Made by a program: the position numbers and the translations under genes. A DNA stretch of 64,000 nucleotides. Source: Pisaster brevispinus (taxonomy: Eukaryota > Echinodermata > Asteroidea > Forcipulatida > Asteriidae). This document shows, piece by piece, positions 43,540 to 54,340 of this stretch; positions within the stretch are counted from its first letter, which is position 1, and each line of letters starts with the position of its first letter. Under the pieces are notes generated by a model that saw only the letters and a program-made list of their open reading frames with translations, made no database searches and had not been told where the DNA came from. The DNA is taken from positions 13,588,258-13,652,257 of the forward strand of contig JAMKCF010000001.1 in assembly GCA_023634235.1 (NCBI GenBank), in the 5' to 3' direction.

Positions 43540-45390
43540 TGCTACTTGGTGGTCAAGTTCAGTACGAATGTCAGAGATGCGATCATTAAAAAACTTTGCA
43601 AATTTATTACAAAGCGTCCTTTGGTTTGTTGGTGAAGTTGGTAAGGCAGTTGTCTTGTTGGTAACCACCTTGAATATACTTTTTTTGGCTGGCTGTATAC
43701 AGGATGTCACGATAGTACGCGACCTTGGATTTGATGATGAGGTCATTCACTTTTGAGCGGCAGGAGACAAACAACAGGCGATCAGAGTTGAGACCGCTTC
43801 TCCTCCAAGTGTTCTCTAGGTCTCTTCTCTTGCGTCTCATCTGATGGATCTCCGCATTATACCAGGGATTATGCGATCTACTGCCTTTCCTTTTCTTTCT
43901 TAGTGGGGCATGGGTATCAAAGCAGCCAATCACTGTCTCCTGGTAATGACATAGAATATCTGGATAATGGTTGATGGATGATAGGATAAGTTTGGAAGTA
44001 AGGTCCTGAGTGAATGCGGCTCGGTCTATGGCTTTGTAGTTCCGGTAATTAATTACAGGTTTGTCAGTGTTGCGTAGGGAACCGTCTGCAGTAACTCCGA
44101 GGAATATGGTATGGTGATCAGAGAAGGAGTTTGGAGCAACGAATGGGCTTTTCCATAATGGTAAGTCCTCCTCTCTATCAAAGACCAGATCCAATGTATG
44201 GTTATGGATTGGGCCAGAGATCATTTGGGTAAAGCCATTCAGGGACATCAGATCAAGTAAACGGACGGCATCACTCGAACCATGATCTTCAGCATGTATG
44301 TTAAAGTCTCCGGCTATAACAAGTCCACTTGTGCACAAGACTAGGTGTGACATTAGTTCCTCAAAATGTGTTAAGAACTGGGAGACAGATGAGGAAGGTG
44401 GGCGGTAAATAACAATCCAGCGACGGTGGTCAGGCTGGGTTGTAAAGACGTCAGTATACTCAAATGAAGTAGGGTACTCGGGAATGGGAGGGGACACGCA
44501 TAAGTTTAACTCAGTCTGAAAAGGACTCCTGTGCCGCCTCCTCTGCCAGTTTCCCGTTGATTTCCAAGGAATGAGTATCCAGCGGGGGTAAGCTCATTAA
44601 CTATGGGGGAGTCCCCAGGTTGTAGCCAAGTTTCTGTTAGCATGGCAATATCGATATTGTTGTCTATTATTTGTTCTGATATCAAGATGGCCTTGTTGCG
44701 AACTGAGCGTGCATTCAGAAGAAGAGCGTTGAGAAGAGGAGGCTGGCTTGGATGAGGATTGGATGGTGATCTTTGTAGGGTGGATCGCTTAGCCATTCCA
44801 CTTCGGTTTCCACGACAGGTAACGGGAACAGCATTGATTCCAAGGTGCCTTATTTTCATCATTACAGTATGATCAATATGGCTATGGGTGGGTATGGTGT
44901 GTCTAATGTCAATCATCTGGTTCATTGTATAACTGTACATGTCACTTCTATCAAAGGGCTTTCCAGCCCCAGATGAGCACCACACAAGCAATCCAACTTG
45001 AACAATGAGGCAGTGTTTTGTTGAACAATGACTGCCTCTGAAGAAAACCAAGTATACACAATAGAGAAACTGCAGCACAAAGGCAAAGGGGTGTTGGAGA
45101 AAAACTGTGGTCAGCTTTTGTTAAGCAAATGCTTTCAAGTGTCAGTGCATGTAGATCCAACATGGTGTACTATCAGACAGCAGCAATCAGAGGCAAATTT
45201 CAGTTTCATTCTAGACATCGAAGAAGACAAAGATTTGGTTGTCAAGACTTGACCAGAAGGATGTATGATCATTAGTTGAGAACTGGTTACAAGATGAAAA
45301 CAATCAACGCTGGTGATAACAAGAAATTACTCAAATGTTGTAGAGCTAACTTGACATGCTGCCCTTTTTGAGGGCGCTATCTTAAGAAAA
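43540..45390 (-). mobile_element. LINE fragment: 5' part with AP endonuclease, antisense in BEL
   Basis: Minus-strand frames 45078-44506 and 44497-43607 encode the AP-endonuclease start of a CR1/L2-type LINE: LLNARSVRNKAILIS, LTETWLQPGD, GGGTGVLF, then VIYRPPS, IAGDFNIHAED, TLDLVF and FSDHHTIFL, followed by SRSHNPWYN and MRRKRRDLE. The catalytic blocks are intact. It breaks off before the RT domain, so it is truncated at its 3' side, the opposite of normal LINE 5' truncation. The stretch 45080-45390 is probably its 5' UTR. A short frame change near 44500 separates the two parts. It replaces the start of the BEL reverse transcriptase. Confidence 0.8.
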
Positions 45391-45394
45391 AGAT

Positions 45395-46800
45395 GTGTTG
45401 CTTCGCTTCAGGCAACAACCAGTTGGTCTGATGGGAGACATCGAGGGCATGTTCTTCCAAGTCAGAGTCTCTGAACATTACAGGGACTGCCTACGATACA
45501 TGTGGTTTCCAGATGGAGACATATCCCAACCAGCAGAGGTCTACCGGCTGAAGGCGCACCCCTTTGGCGCTGTATCATCGCCATCTTGTGCCTCTGCAGC
45601 TTTGCATAAGTGTGCAGCAGACAACCAGCATCCCGAGATCATGAGAAGCTTCTACGTTGATGATTATCTGAGTGCAAGCTCTGATGCTGAGAAAGCCACT
45701 GAGACCAGGAGAGTTGTCAAGGAGGTTTGCCGTCAAGGAGGATTCAACCTACACAAGTGGGTTAGCAACAGCAAGGCAGTGAACGAATCCATTCCTCCAG
45801 AAGAGAGATCGAAATCACAGCAGCTTACCATCGAGAGCAGTGACCAGCCCAAATCAGAGAGGGCATTGGGAGTCTTCTGGAATACTGTGGAGGATACCTT
45901 TGGATTCAAGGTTAAGCTGAAGGACCATCCAGCCACACGCAGAGGAATTCTATCCGTCATTAGCAGTGTCTTTGACCCATTGGGCCTAGCTGGTCCATTC
46001 ATCCTTCCTGCTAGAATTATGCTGCAGCGTCTCTGTAAACAAGACCTCGGATGGGACAAGGAAATTGGAGACAAAGAAGTGGCGGTATGGAACCAGTGGC
46101 TGCTGGACATTGTCAAGCTTGAAAATATGTCAGTTCCGAGAAGTCTACGACCAAGTGACCTTGTAGACGTTGCGACCTACCAACTTCATGCCTTTTCGGA
46201 CGCTTCCGACGAAGGGTACGGCATCGCTGTCTACACAAGACTTGAAAATAGTTTAGGCAGAGTCTTCTGCAATCTGCTCATGGGAAAGTCTAGAGTTGCC
46301 CCCCTCAAGAAGGTCACTACCCCAAGGATGGAGTTAACTGCAGCTAGCCTCTCAGTGAAGTTTGTCGCACTGATTACATCAGCGATGGACTTGCATTTTG
46401 ATGTTTACTACTGGACAGACAGTACCTCAGTCTTGAGGTATATCGCTAACAAGACATCCTCATTCCACACCTTTGTGGCAAATCGCGTCACCACCATACA
46501 AGAGGGCTCCAGCATTCAGCAGTGGCGGCATGTTCCGACCTTGGAAAACCCAGCAGATCTAGCTTCAAGGGGAATTCATCCAAAGGTAGATCCTACGCTC
46601 TGGTTTCGAGGGCCAGCATTTCTATGGGAGCCGGAACCCAAATGGCCGAAGTTAGAAATGTCTTGGAGCTGCAAGCCAAAGACCCAGAAGTCAAGCAGGC
46701 TCATGCCACTACCCTCAAGGTCCAGGAAGATTCAATTACCGTAGATCAGTTAATCACCCAGTGTTCATCCTGGAGGCAACTGAAGACAACAGTGGCATGA
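45395..46800 (+). pseudogene. BEL reverse transcriptase and RNase H
   Basis: The frame starts inside the RT domain (LLRFRQQPVGLMGDIEGMFF, with the first catalytic Asp) and continues with HPFGAVSSPSCAS and FYVDDYLSAS (the catalytic YVDD near 45655). RNase H follows: HAFSDASDEGYG (about 46189), TPRMELTAAS, YYWTDSTSVLRYI and ENPADLASRG. A frameshift near 46640-46655 moves the frame, and TGA at 46798-46800 interrupts the join to the integrase, where Trp would be expected from family context. The N-terminal fingers of RT are missing because of the LINE. Confidence 0.82.
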
Positions 46801-48207
46801 ATGTTGCGAGCACAGAGGCTCTTCAAAGAGCGCCAGAAAGACAATGCTGAGCTGAACGCAGCACGAGGCGAGATTGAAGGTCTTGTTCCCCTCACCGTGG
46901 ACGAACTGGAGAAAGCAGGCACTGAGATCGTCAAATACATCCAGCAGAGCCTTGCACACGCCGAGTCCACAAGAAAACTTGACCCTGTGATGGACGAAGT
47001 GGGATTGCTGAGAGTTGGTGGGCGGCTCAGGCACTCCAAGCTGCCAGTAGATGTCAAGCATCCGATAATCCTCCCCAAGGACTCTCACGTGTCAAGACTG
47101 ATACTTACCAGTGCCCATCAGAGTGTTGGACACCTTGGAGCCAACAGCACCCTCGCAGAGTTGAGACGCAAGTACTGGATTCCGAGGGCCAGTCTCCTGG
47201 TGCGCAGCATCATTTCAAAGTGTGTGCTGTGTCGCAGGTACCAAAGACACCTCCAGGAACAGAAGATGGCCGACCTACCGGAAGAACGCTTGAAACCAGA
47301 TCAGCCATCCTTCATGAAGTCTTGTGTTGACTACTTTGGGCCATTCGACATCAAGCGAGGTCATAGTGTTCTCAAACGCTATGGAGTGATTTCCACCTGC
47401 ATGGCTAGCCGGGCAGTACATCTGGAAGTTGCACAAGACCTCACCGCAGACTCATGCATCAATGCAGTGCGAAGATTTGCAGCACGAAGGTCCGTCAAGT
47501 TTCTGAGATCCAACAACGGAACTAACTTGGTAGGCGCTGAGCGAGAGATGCGGGAGGAGATTGAGAAGTGGAACCAAGCCAAGGTCGACTCCAGTCTGAA
47601 ACAGTTAGGTATACAGTGGGATTTCAACTGTCCGTTAGCTTCTCATCATGGAGGAGTCTGGGAAAGGCTCATCCGCTCAACGCGGAAGGTGCTGTACGGA
47701 GTTATGAAGGAACAGACGATCAAGCTCTACGATGAAGGCCTTCATACTCTATTTTGCGAAGTGGAGGACATTCTGAACAGCAGACCTATCACCAGAACCC
47801 CCAGCGACTTTGACGATGAAGAGGTACTTACTCCGAATCATCTGTTGCATCCAGACTCCGACCAAAGGCTACCCCCTGGAATCTTCGTCAAGGAAGACCT
47901 GTACCTCAAGAAGAGATGGAGACAGGTCCAGTACCTGACCAACATCTTCTGGCGGAAATGGAGCCGCGAATACATTGTCGGACTACAGGAGCGGCAGAAG
48001 TGGCGCAAGGAGACTCGAAACATCACAGTGGGAGATGTGGTTCTTGTTGCAGACAGCAACCTCGTGCGGAACAGATGGCCTATGGGGCGAGTCATTGAGG
48101 CTACTCCAGGTGAAGACGGCTTGGTGAGGAGTGTGACAGTGCGCACCGGATCTTCGGAGCTGAGAAGGCCCATCACCAAGTTATGCCTCTTGCTGGAAGA
48201 GAACTAG
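46801..48207 (+). pseudogene. BEL integrase
   Basis: An open frame of 468 codons. An HHCC zinc-binding site is formed by AHQSVGH and CVLCRR (47120-47240), then the catalytic core: first Asp in DYFGPF near 47330, second position in RSNNGTN near 47508, where the family has Asp before Asn-Gly-Thr but this copy reads Asn, and the Glu in GGVWERLI near 47655. The C-terminal DNA-binding part (DVVLVAD...RWPMGRV) is intact, as is the stop before the LTR. The Asp-to-Asn change should inactivate strand transfer; this is inference from family knowledge. Confidence 0.85.
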
Positions 48208-48333
48208 CATCTCGAATCTAAGTATTTGAGAACAGACTGTAATTCACGGTAGATTTAACCAGTGTTTTTCTTAGTTTGTTTTAAAGGTTTTGATAATTGC
48301 TCTAGACATTAGGTCCCGCAATTAGGGAGCCGG

Positions 48334-49059
48334 TGTTTTGAGTTGGATAAAGTTATGCTCGCGCTCGACAGAGGGCGCTAGATATACCCAGTAATAGTGA
48401 GGATCGGAAAATCACGTTAATCAGTTTTGCGTAAGAATTCAGTTATTTTGTCAAGGATCGGAGGACCCTGGATCCTAAACCAGCGGTAAGCAGACTTCTT
48501 TAGTATTACTTGTTTGCTCAGTAATGGTTATTGGTTAATATTATTGGTTAAGAGGTCATTTTTGGAAGGGTTTGGGTAACGTTTGTCACGGGATGGGATT
48601 TGTAGGTTTTCACTAGTTCACGCACGTTGCTAAAGCGTATGGTGATTTTAGGAGACTGTAGCATTAATTCTGTCTGCAATTGAGGCCAGTAATTCCTTTC
48701 TATATTTCCTCTTCCTTACCCAGTTTATTCTAGCCGTTATGCCGCATATTTTAGATGGTTATTTGGTGAGGTTTTTTAGATACATTTTCCTTGCCCAGTG
48801 TGTTTATTAAATATCTGGGGTAGGGTGCATCTCGTCGGCGTTGTAGGCAACAGCGCCCTCTTGGGGTGAGATTATAGTTTTTCCTGCTTTCTGGATTTGT
48901 GATATTATCTAGATTGGTTGTTCATTATACATTGATTGTTTTCTGTGTTTTATTGTAGTTGACGTGACTTTAGGCAGCTGTTGTGGCAATAAAGAGGCAG
49001 TTGTATGTCAGTACACAAAGAAAGAACCTAAAGCGTCATTTCATTTAAACTGACGTTAC
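48334..49059 (+). repeat. BEL 3' LTR
   Basis: Same sequence as 39361-40092 with about a dozen substitutions, one single-base indel and one 7-base indel by eye. A short purine-rich stretch (AGGGAG) lies 10 nt upstream as a possible polypurine tract. It ends GACGTTAC directly before AATCAC, the target duplication. Confidence 0.9.
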
Positions 49060-49065
49060 AATCAC

Positions 49066-49648
49066 TATATGGATTTGAAAGGATTTTCTGTGCCTGACTG
49101 AAACATGGATTAATGTGGAAGATCAAACTATAGAATTGAATTTACAGGATTTCAAATACTACCATCAGATAAGATCCTTGTCATATGAAAATTCCATGAG
49201 AAACTTACAGCAACAAAGTCATGGTGGAGTTTCAGTGTATGGCAAGAAAACCAAAAAATTTAGTCGGTTAAACCTACCATGTCAAAATATAGAATATGTT
49301 GCTTTCCATATTATTTCAAATACATCTCTAATAGTGGCAGTTATTTACCGACCTCCATCTTACAAGATAAATGATTTTCTCATAAACTTTTCACACTTGA
49401 TTACTAGAATTCATAAGATTAGCAACAGATGCATAATAATGGGAGATTTTAATGAGAACCTTGTGAACAATCATTCATATGTTGAAAAATTAATGGAAGA
49501 ACAAGGATATAAACAATGTGTGCAAGGTGCAACTACTGAGAATGGCACATTACTGGACCATGTGTATGTCAGAGGATTGGATGATATTGTAACAACTGTT
49601 GTACCAACTTATTATAGTTACCATGAAGCTGTAAAAATTCAGTTTTAA
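49066..49648 (+). pseudogene. Helitron C-terminal AP-type endonuclease domain
   Basis: Right after the BEL element the reading resumes with YMDLKG, and after a shift near 49080 the frame encodes FLCLTETWINVED, GGVSVYGKK, VIYRPPSYKINDF, IIMGDFNENLV and GTLLDHVYVR, the exonuclease-endonuclease-phosphatase blocks. This is the endonuclease that marks Helentrons. The last block reads YYSYHEAV where the family usually has Ser-Asp-His, so one catalytic Asp may be lost. The stop TAA follows two residues-blocks later (49646-49648). Confidence 0.8.
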
Positions 49649-52440
49649 TCAAATGTACATATAGTAGCAGGGAACAAAAATTGACAAGTTGTTTGGGGGT
49701 TCTTTAAAGTATTTGTTTGGCTAATTATGTAAAATGTTATTGATTCAAGATACAATAACGAGGGAAAAAATTGATCTATAGGCTACATCAGTAATGTAAT
49801 GGACTTTTGTTGTTTCCCTATGTCAGAGTTTTGTCATTTGTATGATCAAGATACTGTCTTATTTTTAAACAAGGTCACATTTGTAAACAATTTACATAAC
49901 TCCTCAGGTGATTATCAGGTGTATAAGTATTAGCCTTGTACAAGGCGGTTATGACGAGCAGGTGGCCTTGTCCTGTGGCCCCGTGCGCAGCTTGGCCTTT
50001 CACCAGGCTGAGCCCTCCTTGTCTATTAGTGCCCTCGATCAGTCACTGCGCAAGTATGTAGACCTTACTACACAGCGGCTCACATGCACCACAATGTTCA
50101 CACAAAAATGATCTTGGTTTATACACATACATGTACCATCAATGTGCACAACAGCACTATACATATTGCACACCGAGTCCAAACATCCCCCTTGTTGCTA
50201 ATGTAAAAAGATAAGATTCTGGCCGGACTTTCTTTATACTTTTGTTTCCTGAAGGTATATGCTCATTGGTTAATGTTTGGAAGTGCTATCACACACACTA
50301 TCACACTAGTGAATGAGCTTCCAACAGAATAAACATCATTACTTTAAAACAAGAGTCTATGGTTGGACAATTACCTGGCAAGTACAGGATGAATATAAAT
50401 TATCAGATTCCAGTGGAAATGAATAAAGAAAGACATAAGCTGTCGTTTACAGTAGGAATAAGGCTCTGTTTTGGCTTCACTGTATGAGGTTGAAAAACCA
50501 CGCTTTGATCCTAAAGGCACACTGTATATCAAGAACTGACTACTGTGCCCATGTTATACCTGCTGCATCACAGTCGTGATTGTGCAAATCATGCTCCTTT
50601 TGAATTTGAAGCGGGTGCTTGGGCAAAGAGCCTTGGACAAGGTTATGTTATAAGTATTGGCATACAGCTGGAGATTTGAATACAACTGTACTTAGAGATT
50701 TACATACCTAGAGATTTGTATAATTTATGAGACTTAAGTGGAGCTTTAGATTAATAACTAAAACAAACTTTAAAAATGAAAAAAACAAAAACATTTAAGC
50801 ACAAACAAAAGATCAAAGAAAAGTAACGATAAAAAGTGAAATGTCTAGCATTTAACGTTCTTTCATACACGATTTAAAAAGAAATACTATTTGAAATGGG
50901 TACTTGAAAGTGATGCTTTAAGGTTAATAATCATTTTAATACTGTTAGATTAAGTTTGCTACAAAGTGTTTATCATTTCATGGTTTCTTGCCAATGTTAA
51001 AGTACAATATACAGTAAATTGCCTTAAAATACAAATTAAATTTTACAATCTGAAGGAACATTACATATCTCTGTAAATTCCAATCTTTTTAATATTTATT
51101 TATTCATTGTTTTTAAATGATCTTTCAGCATCAAACCCCTAGATGTTGTTAACCAGCATGGCATCCGGAGGTACATATATGCCTTAGCAAGGCAATGATA
51201 TGGAGCTTGAAGATCTCTCTAGCTACAATTGATGTCAGATAGTTGAGGGTGATCTTATAACCGGGATGTATCCCCAACATGGTGTCTTGGAGTAGAGGAA
51301 GTCATCTGCAAGGGCTCACCACCCTTCTAACTGAAGGACATCCTCAGAGTTGTGAACAGTTTTAATCAGCTGATGTCATGTCCCACTAAGGTAATCAAGC
51401 TACTGATGTTGGGCTCAAAGAGGTCTCTATCCTTAAGAACTATTGTCAGCCAGCTGAGGGTGATCTGTGACATACCCTCAATACAGTGTCTTGGACTGCA
51501 GTTGTCTGCAGTCATCAACAAAGGGTGTCCTTTCTACTGCAGGATATCCTTAGATGGCCACTCTTCATCAAGCTGATGCCATATACTTTTGAGGTAAGCA
51601 TGTAATAACAAGCTCGAATGTTTAAGGAGTTTCATACCTTGAAAATGTGAAAAAAACCTTTTTGATCCGTTTAAATCTCAAAACTTACGGGCAGACATAC
51701 TTATTCCTCTGTAAAATATTGCCATCTGTATCAACAGTCTTTAATAAAATCCTATTTAAATTAATCTCTGACATCAACTGATCTGACCATGTCACTAACA
51801 CTGAGATTCTTTACAGGGCTTATGGTCAGTGCTGAGCCCCTGTTGCTTGCCAAACATCTATGCTGAAGTGGTCACATCATACATATGGGCGACATCCGTC
51901 TATTAAATCAGATATTTTAAAGGAAACTTGCAAGCAGGGTTCTCACAGAGGCTGCCCTCAACTCTATTTCAAGGACAGTCTGAGATGATCTCCAAGCAGC
52001 TGGCATTCAAACTACCACCTGGGAAGACAAGGCCCAGGAGAGGTCCACATGGTGCTCAATCAACAAGAGTGGTGTTGCATGAGCTGAGGAAGCCAGGGAA
52101 CAAGCTACAGAGATTAGGAGGATGTTGTGTCATGAGAAAGCGCTCCTTTGTCAGGAGGCACTCTTCAAATGCAATAATGTGGCCTTCAAACGTTAGCTGG
52201 AATTGACCTCTACTCTCATAACTCCTGAGCTAGCTCTGATAGTCATCCTTGTCTGTGATTGACAGCCAGCCCAACCCATCTATAAAGGCCATCAATATTT
52301 ATCACCTGATTTTGATAATAACAGTTGAACATGCAGGTAAATAATTTATTAACTGGAAAAAACTGTAAAAACCAAACAAAAACAAACAAACAAACAAACA
52401 ACAACAAAGAAAATATTTATTAGATGTTAATTTTGCATCG
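49649..52440. other. mostly unassigned stretch
   Basis: AT-rich spacer (49650-49900; 50110-51120) and a less AT-rich part (51120-52260) with open but unrecognised frames. At 51235-51330 and 51437-51560 a diverged direct repeat about 200 bp apart shares GAGGGTGATCT, GTGTCTTGGA and AAGCTGATGcCAT words. The segment 51930-52206 is open on the plus strand with an Arg-rich translation but no family. The right end of the Helitron should lie early in this stretch and was not located. Confidence 0.4.
49925..50052 (+). CDS. possible exon with a WD-repeat-like pattern
   Basis: A GC-richer island in AT-rich DNA encodes GYDEQVALSCGPVRSLAFHQ followed by AEPSLSISALDQSLRKY. The order (VRSLAFH, then SA.D.SLR) resembles one blade of a WD40 propeller. 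It lies after a possible acceptor and before CGCAA|GTATGT, a good donor. No neighbouring exon with further WD blades was found in the window, so this may be a stranded or captured exon. Weak evidence. Confidence 0.3.
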
Positions 52441-52805
52441 GGGATAAACAATATTAATTTTGGTTTTTACCCTACACCGATGTGTGTTAGCACTGTATAC
52501 TCAGTACTTTCCCGAGTTCTGTGAAACAAATCACAGGCATATTACTCGGGTGGGATTCAAAACTAACATCTATTAAATCGTTGCGGTACCCGCTGCTAAA
52601 ATATAGGATTCGTAATGCCTCTAGCTACCAGGCAATATCGGTGGTCTAGTTGGTAAGACACTGCTCTAGAATTGCAAATGTCGTGGGTTCGAATCCCACC
52701 CGAGTAATATGCCTGTGATTTTTTTCACAGAACTCGGGAAAGTACTGAGTATACAGTGCTAACACACATCGGTGTAGGGTAAAAACCAAAATTAATATAA
52801 CAAAG
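52441..52805. repeat. head-to-head pair of tRNA-derived SINE copies
   Basis: Plus copy at about 52635-52800: A-box-like TGGTCTAGTTGG, B box GGGTTCGAATCCC (near 52685-52697), then a non-tRNA body (AACTCGGGAAAGTACTGAGT, TGCTAACACACATCGGTGTA, GGGTAAAAACC). The minus-strand copy at about 52445-52556 contains the same body, starting within the B box. The two bodies form inverted arms of about 110 bp with few mismatches, separated by about 130 bp. The tRNA-like head lacks a complete cloverleaf, so it is a retroposon, not a tRNA gene. Confidence 0.75.
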
Positions 52806-53579
52806 AAAATGTACGAAAAAACATAAACAAACAAACATAAATAAAAATTACTTAATGGAGATTGCAGGTTAAAATCTCATTGTTGGAATTTTTTATGTCA
52901 CCCCAAAACTGAATTGAAATTTTCCCAGTCATTTGTTTTTTCTTCTTTTTTGCTCAGTTTATTACTTAATGTTTTAAACAATACATCTCTTTCCCTTCAG
53001 GCAATCCCTGCTCTGCCTCTTCTCAGGTTGTATTGTAAACCTGATCTCTGGCTATGTGGCAGTTTAAGTTGAATTCTTTCTGACTGACAAACAGTCACAC
53101 CCCTCCCAAAGCAAAAACATTGACAAATAAGGAGGGCAAAACGGTTTAGTTGTTGTACCACCTTTATGTTAATGCAGATGTTGCACATTAAAATTCTACT
53201 ATAGTCATTTCAGCTCCAAGTACAACTCTCAACCAACACCATGTGAAACTGTTGTTATTTTTCTTCTGTTCATTTTTAGTTTTTTCCTATGTTTAGAGTA
53301 ACATTGGGGGAGAGTATACACTACAATTACAAGATTCATCACAGGAGAACTTTTTCTGAGACGTCTACCTACCTACATCATATGTATGTGAGGAATTAAC
53401 TTCATGGAGCTACCCAGTTGAAGTACACACATTGCCATGTTGCCATCGTGACTTATTTTGATGGAATTAAAGTCCATCATTAATAATGGACTGCACACAT
53501 TTTACAATGAGTTTAGTCTCAAGTAATTTGACTGTACCACAGAACCTCTTTAAATCACAGACACATGAAAGCAAATTTT
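52806..53579. other. gene-free spacer
   Basis: AT-rich spacer between the SINE pair and the DIRS/Ngaro-like element. No exon, RNA gene or clear repeat was seen. Confidence 0.5.
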
Positions 53580-53725
53580 CATGCTTCTTCGCTACGCTCA
53601 TACGCATGAAAAGCAGTTTAATTTTCTATGGACAAGAAACAAGAACAAAACCACACACTTCATAACAAAGATTTTGATTCAGATAATTTATTATAGCATG
53701 GGAATAGGCCGGAGCACAACGGTGA
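53580..53725 (-). repeat. DIRS/Ngaro-like B repeat, terminal copy
   Basis: TGCTTCTTCGCTACGCTCAT through GGAGCACAACGGTGA matches 57336-57484 with a 3-nt gap and a few substitutions. It forms the 3' end of the element on the minus strand. Confidence 0.85.
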
Positions 53726-53811
53726 GTGTTAATTGATCGTTTATGCTAATATTTATGTTATATTACAAGGTTTTAATGTTATAGTTAGTAAAAAGCCATT
53801 ATAACTCAATC

Positions 53812-54045
53812 CAGACTCATCAAGTCTCGGCCCTTTAGGCCCTTCGGGCATCGCCCGGTATCCACGTGTATTTTCTTATTGAATAATAGTGAATACAGTC
53901 AACTATAACATTTACTATTATTTATATTTTTATTTAATTTTATACTTATATGATTAAATACAAATTGGATAATCATCTTTCCTCCTATCAAGACTCATCG
54001 AATCTCGGCCACTTAAGCCCTTTCGAGCATCGCCCGGTCCTTCCA
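53812..54045. repeat. direct repeat with CGGCC...GCATCGCCCGGT in the DIRS-like 3' region
   Basis: AGACTCATCAAGTCTCGGCC then GCATCGCCCGGT at 53813-53859 recurs at 53993-54040 with a few changes; a shorter related word (GTCGAGCCTCGGCTC) lies at 54155. The copies are GC-rich in an AT-rich 3' UTR and could form small stems. Function unknown. Confidence 0.6.
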
Positions 54046-54340
54046 TATCTTCTTACTACAATGGAGTAGTCACATACAATCATTTCCGTTAATGAGAAAA
54101 ATATACACATAGAATAATTAACCAGGCCTATTCATCATATTTGAGATGTTAAGCCGTCGAGCCTCGGCTCAAGCTTTATACTTAAACACATTGTATTATC
54201 TTTAATCCATTTCGAAGGAAGTGTAATCCAAGTACAAATTATCTACTTTAATTGTTATCATTAATTATTTACAACTTCATAAATTTCAGAGAATACTTCT
54301 CATGTAGAAACCAAATTCTCAATATTATATAATTGTGCCA

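Larger units (their letters stand above)
39361..49059 (+). mobile_element. BEL/Pao LTR retrotransposon, 9.7 kb, inserted in the Helitron
   Basis: Two near-identical direct LTRs (39361-40092 and 48334-49059) bound gag, protease, reverse transcriptase, RNase H and integrase in the order of BEL/Pao elements. AATCAC at 39355-39360 and again at 49060-49065 is the target duplication (six bases, or five if the LTR ends in CA). The LTRs begin TG. About a dozen substitutions and two indels separate them by eye. The internal part carries two antisense LINE fragments (41208-42290 and about 43540-45390), each replacing some BEL sequence, plus stops and frameshifts. The element is not autonomous. Confidence 0.9.
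29601..49648 (+). mobile_element. Helentron-type Helitron, about 20 kb with nested insertions
   Basis: Domains in one orientation: repetitive N-terminal part, PHD-like finger, UL36-like protease, OTU protease, lysine-rich linker, Helitron N-terminal domain, HUH Rep, PIF1-like helicase and a C-terminal AP-type endonuclease. A Helitron with a terminal endonuclease is the Helentron type, which replicates by rolling circle. The coding sequence is split by a hAT-type MITE (36103-37227) and a BEL element (39361-49059), both with target duplications, plus many frameshifts. Without insertions the coding part is about 9.2 kb. Element ends (and the 3' hairpin) were not located; the first exon follows an acceptor at 29590, so an upstream exon is likely. 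Confidence 0.85.

Noticed and set aside
46746..47088. Minus-strand frames opposite the BEL polyprotein
   Set aside because: They are antisense shadows of the integrase region, which has clear catalytic motifs on the plus strand.
52635..52710. tRNA gene
   Set aside because: A and B boxes are present, but no complete cloverleaf or acceptor stem forms, and a non-tRNA body follows that is shared with the inverted neighbour copy, so it is a SINE.
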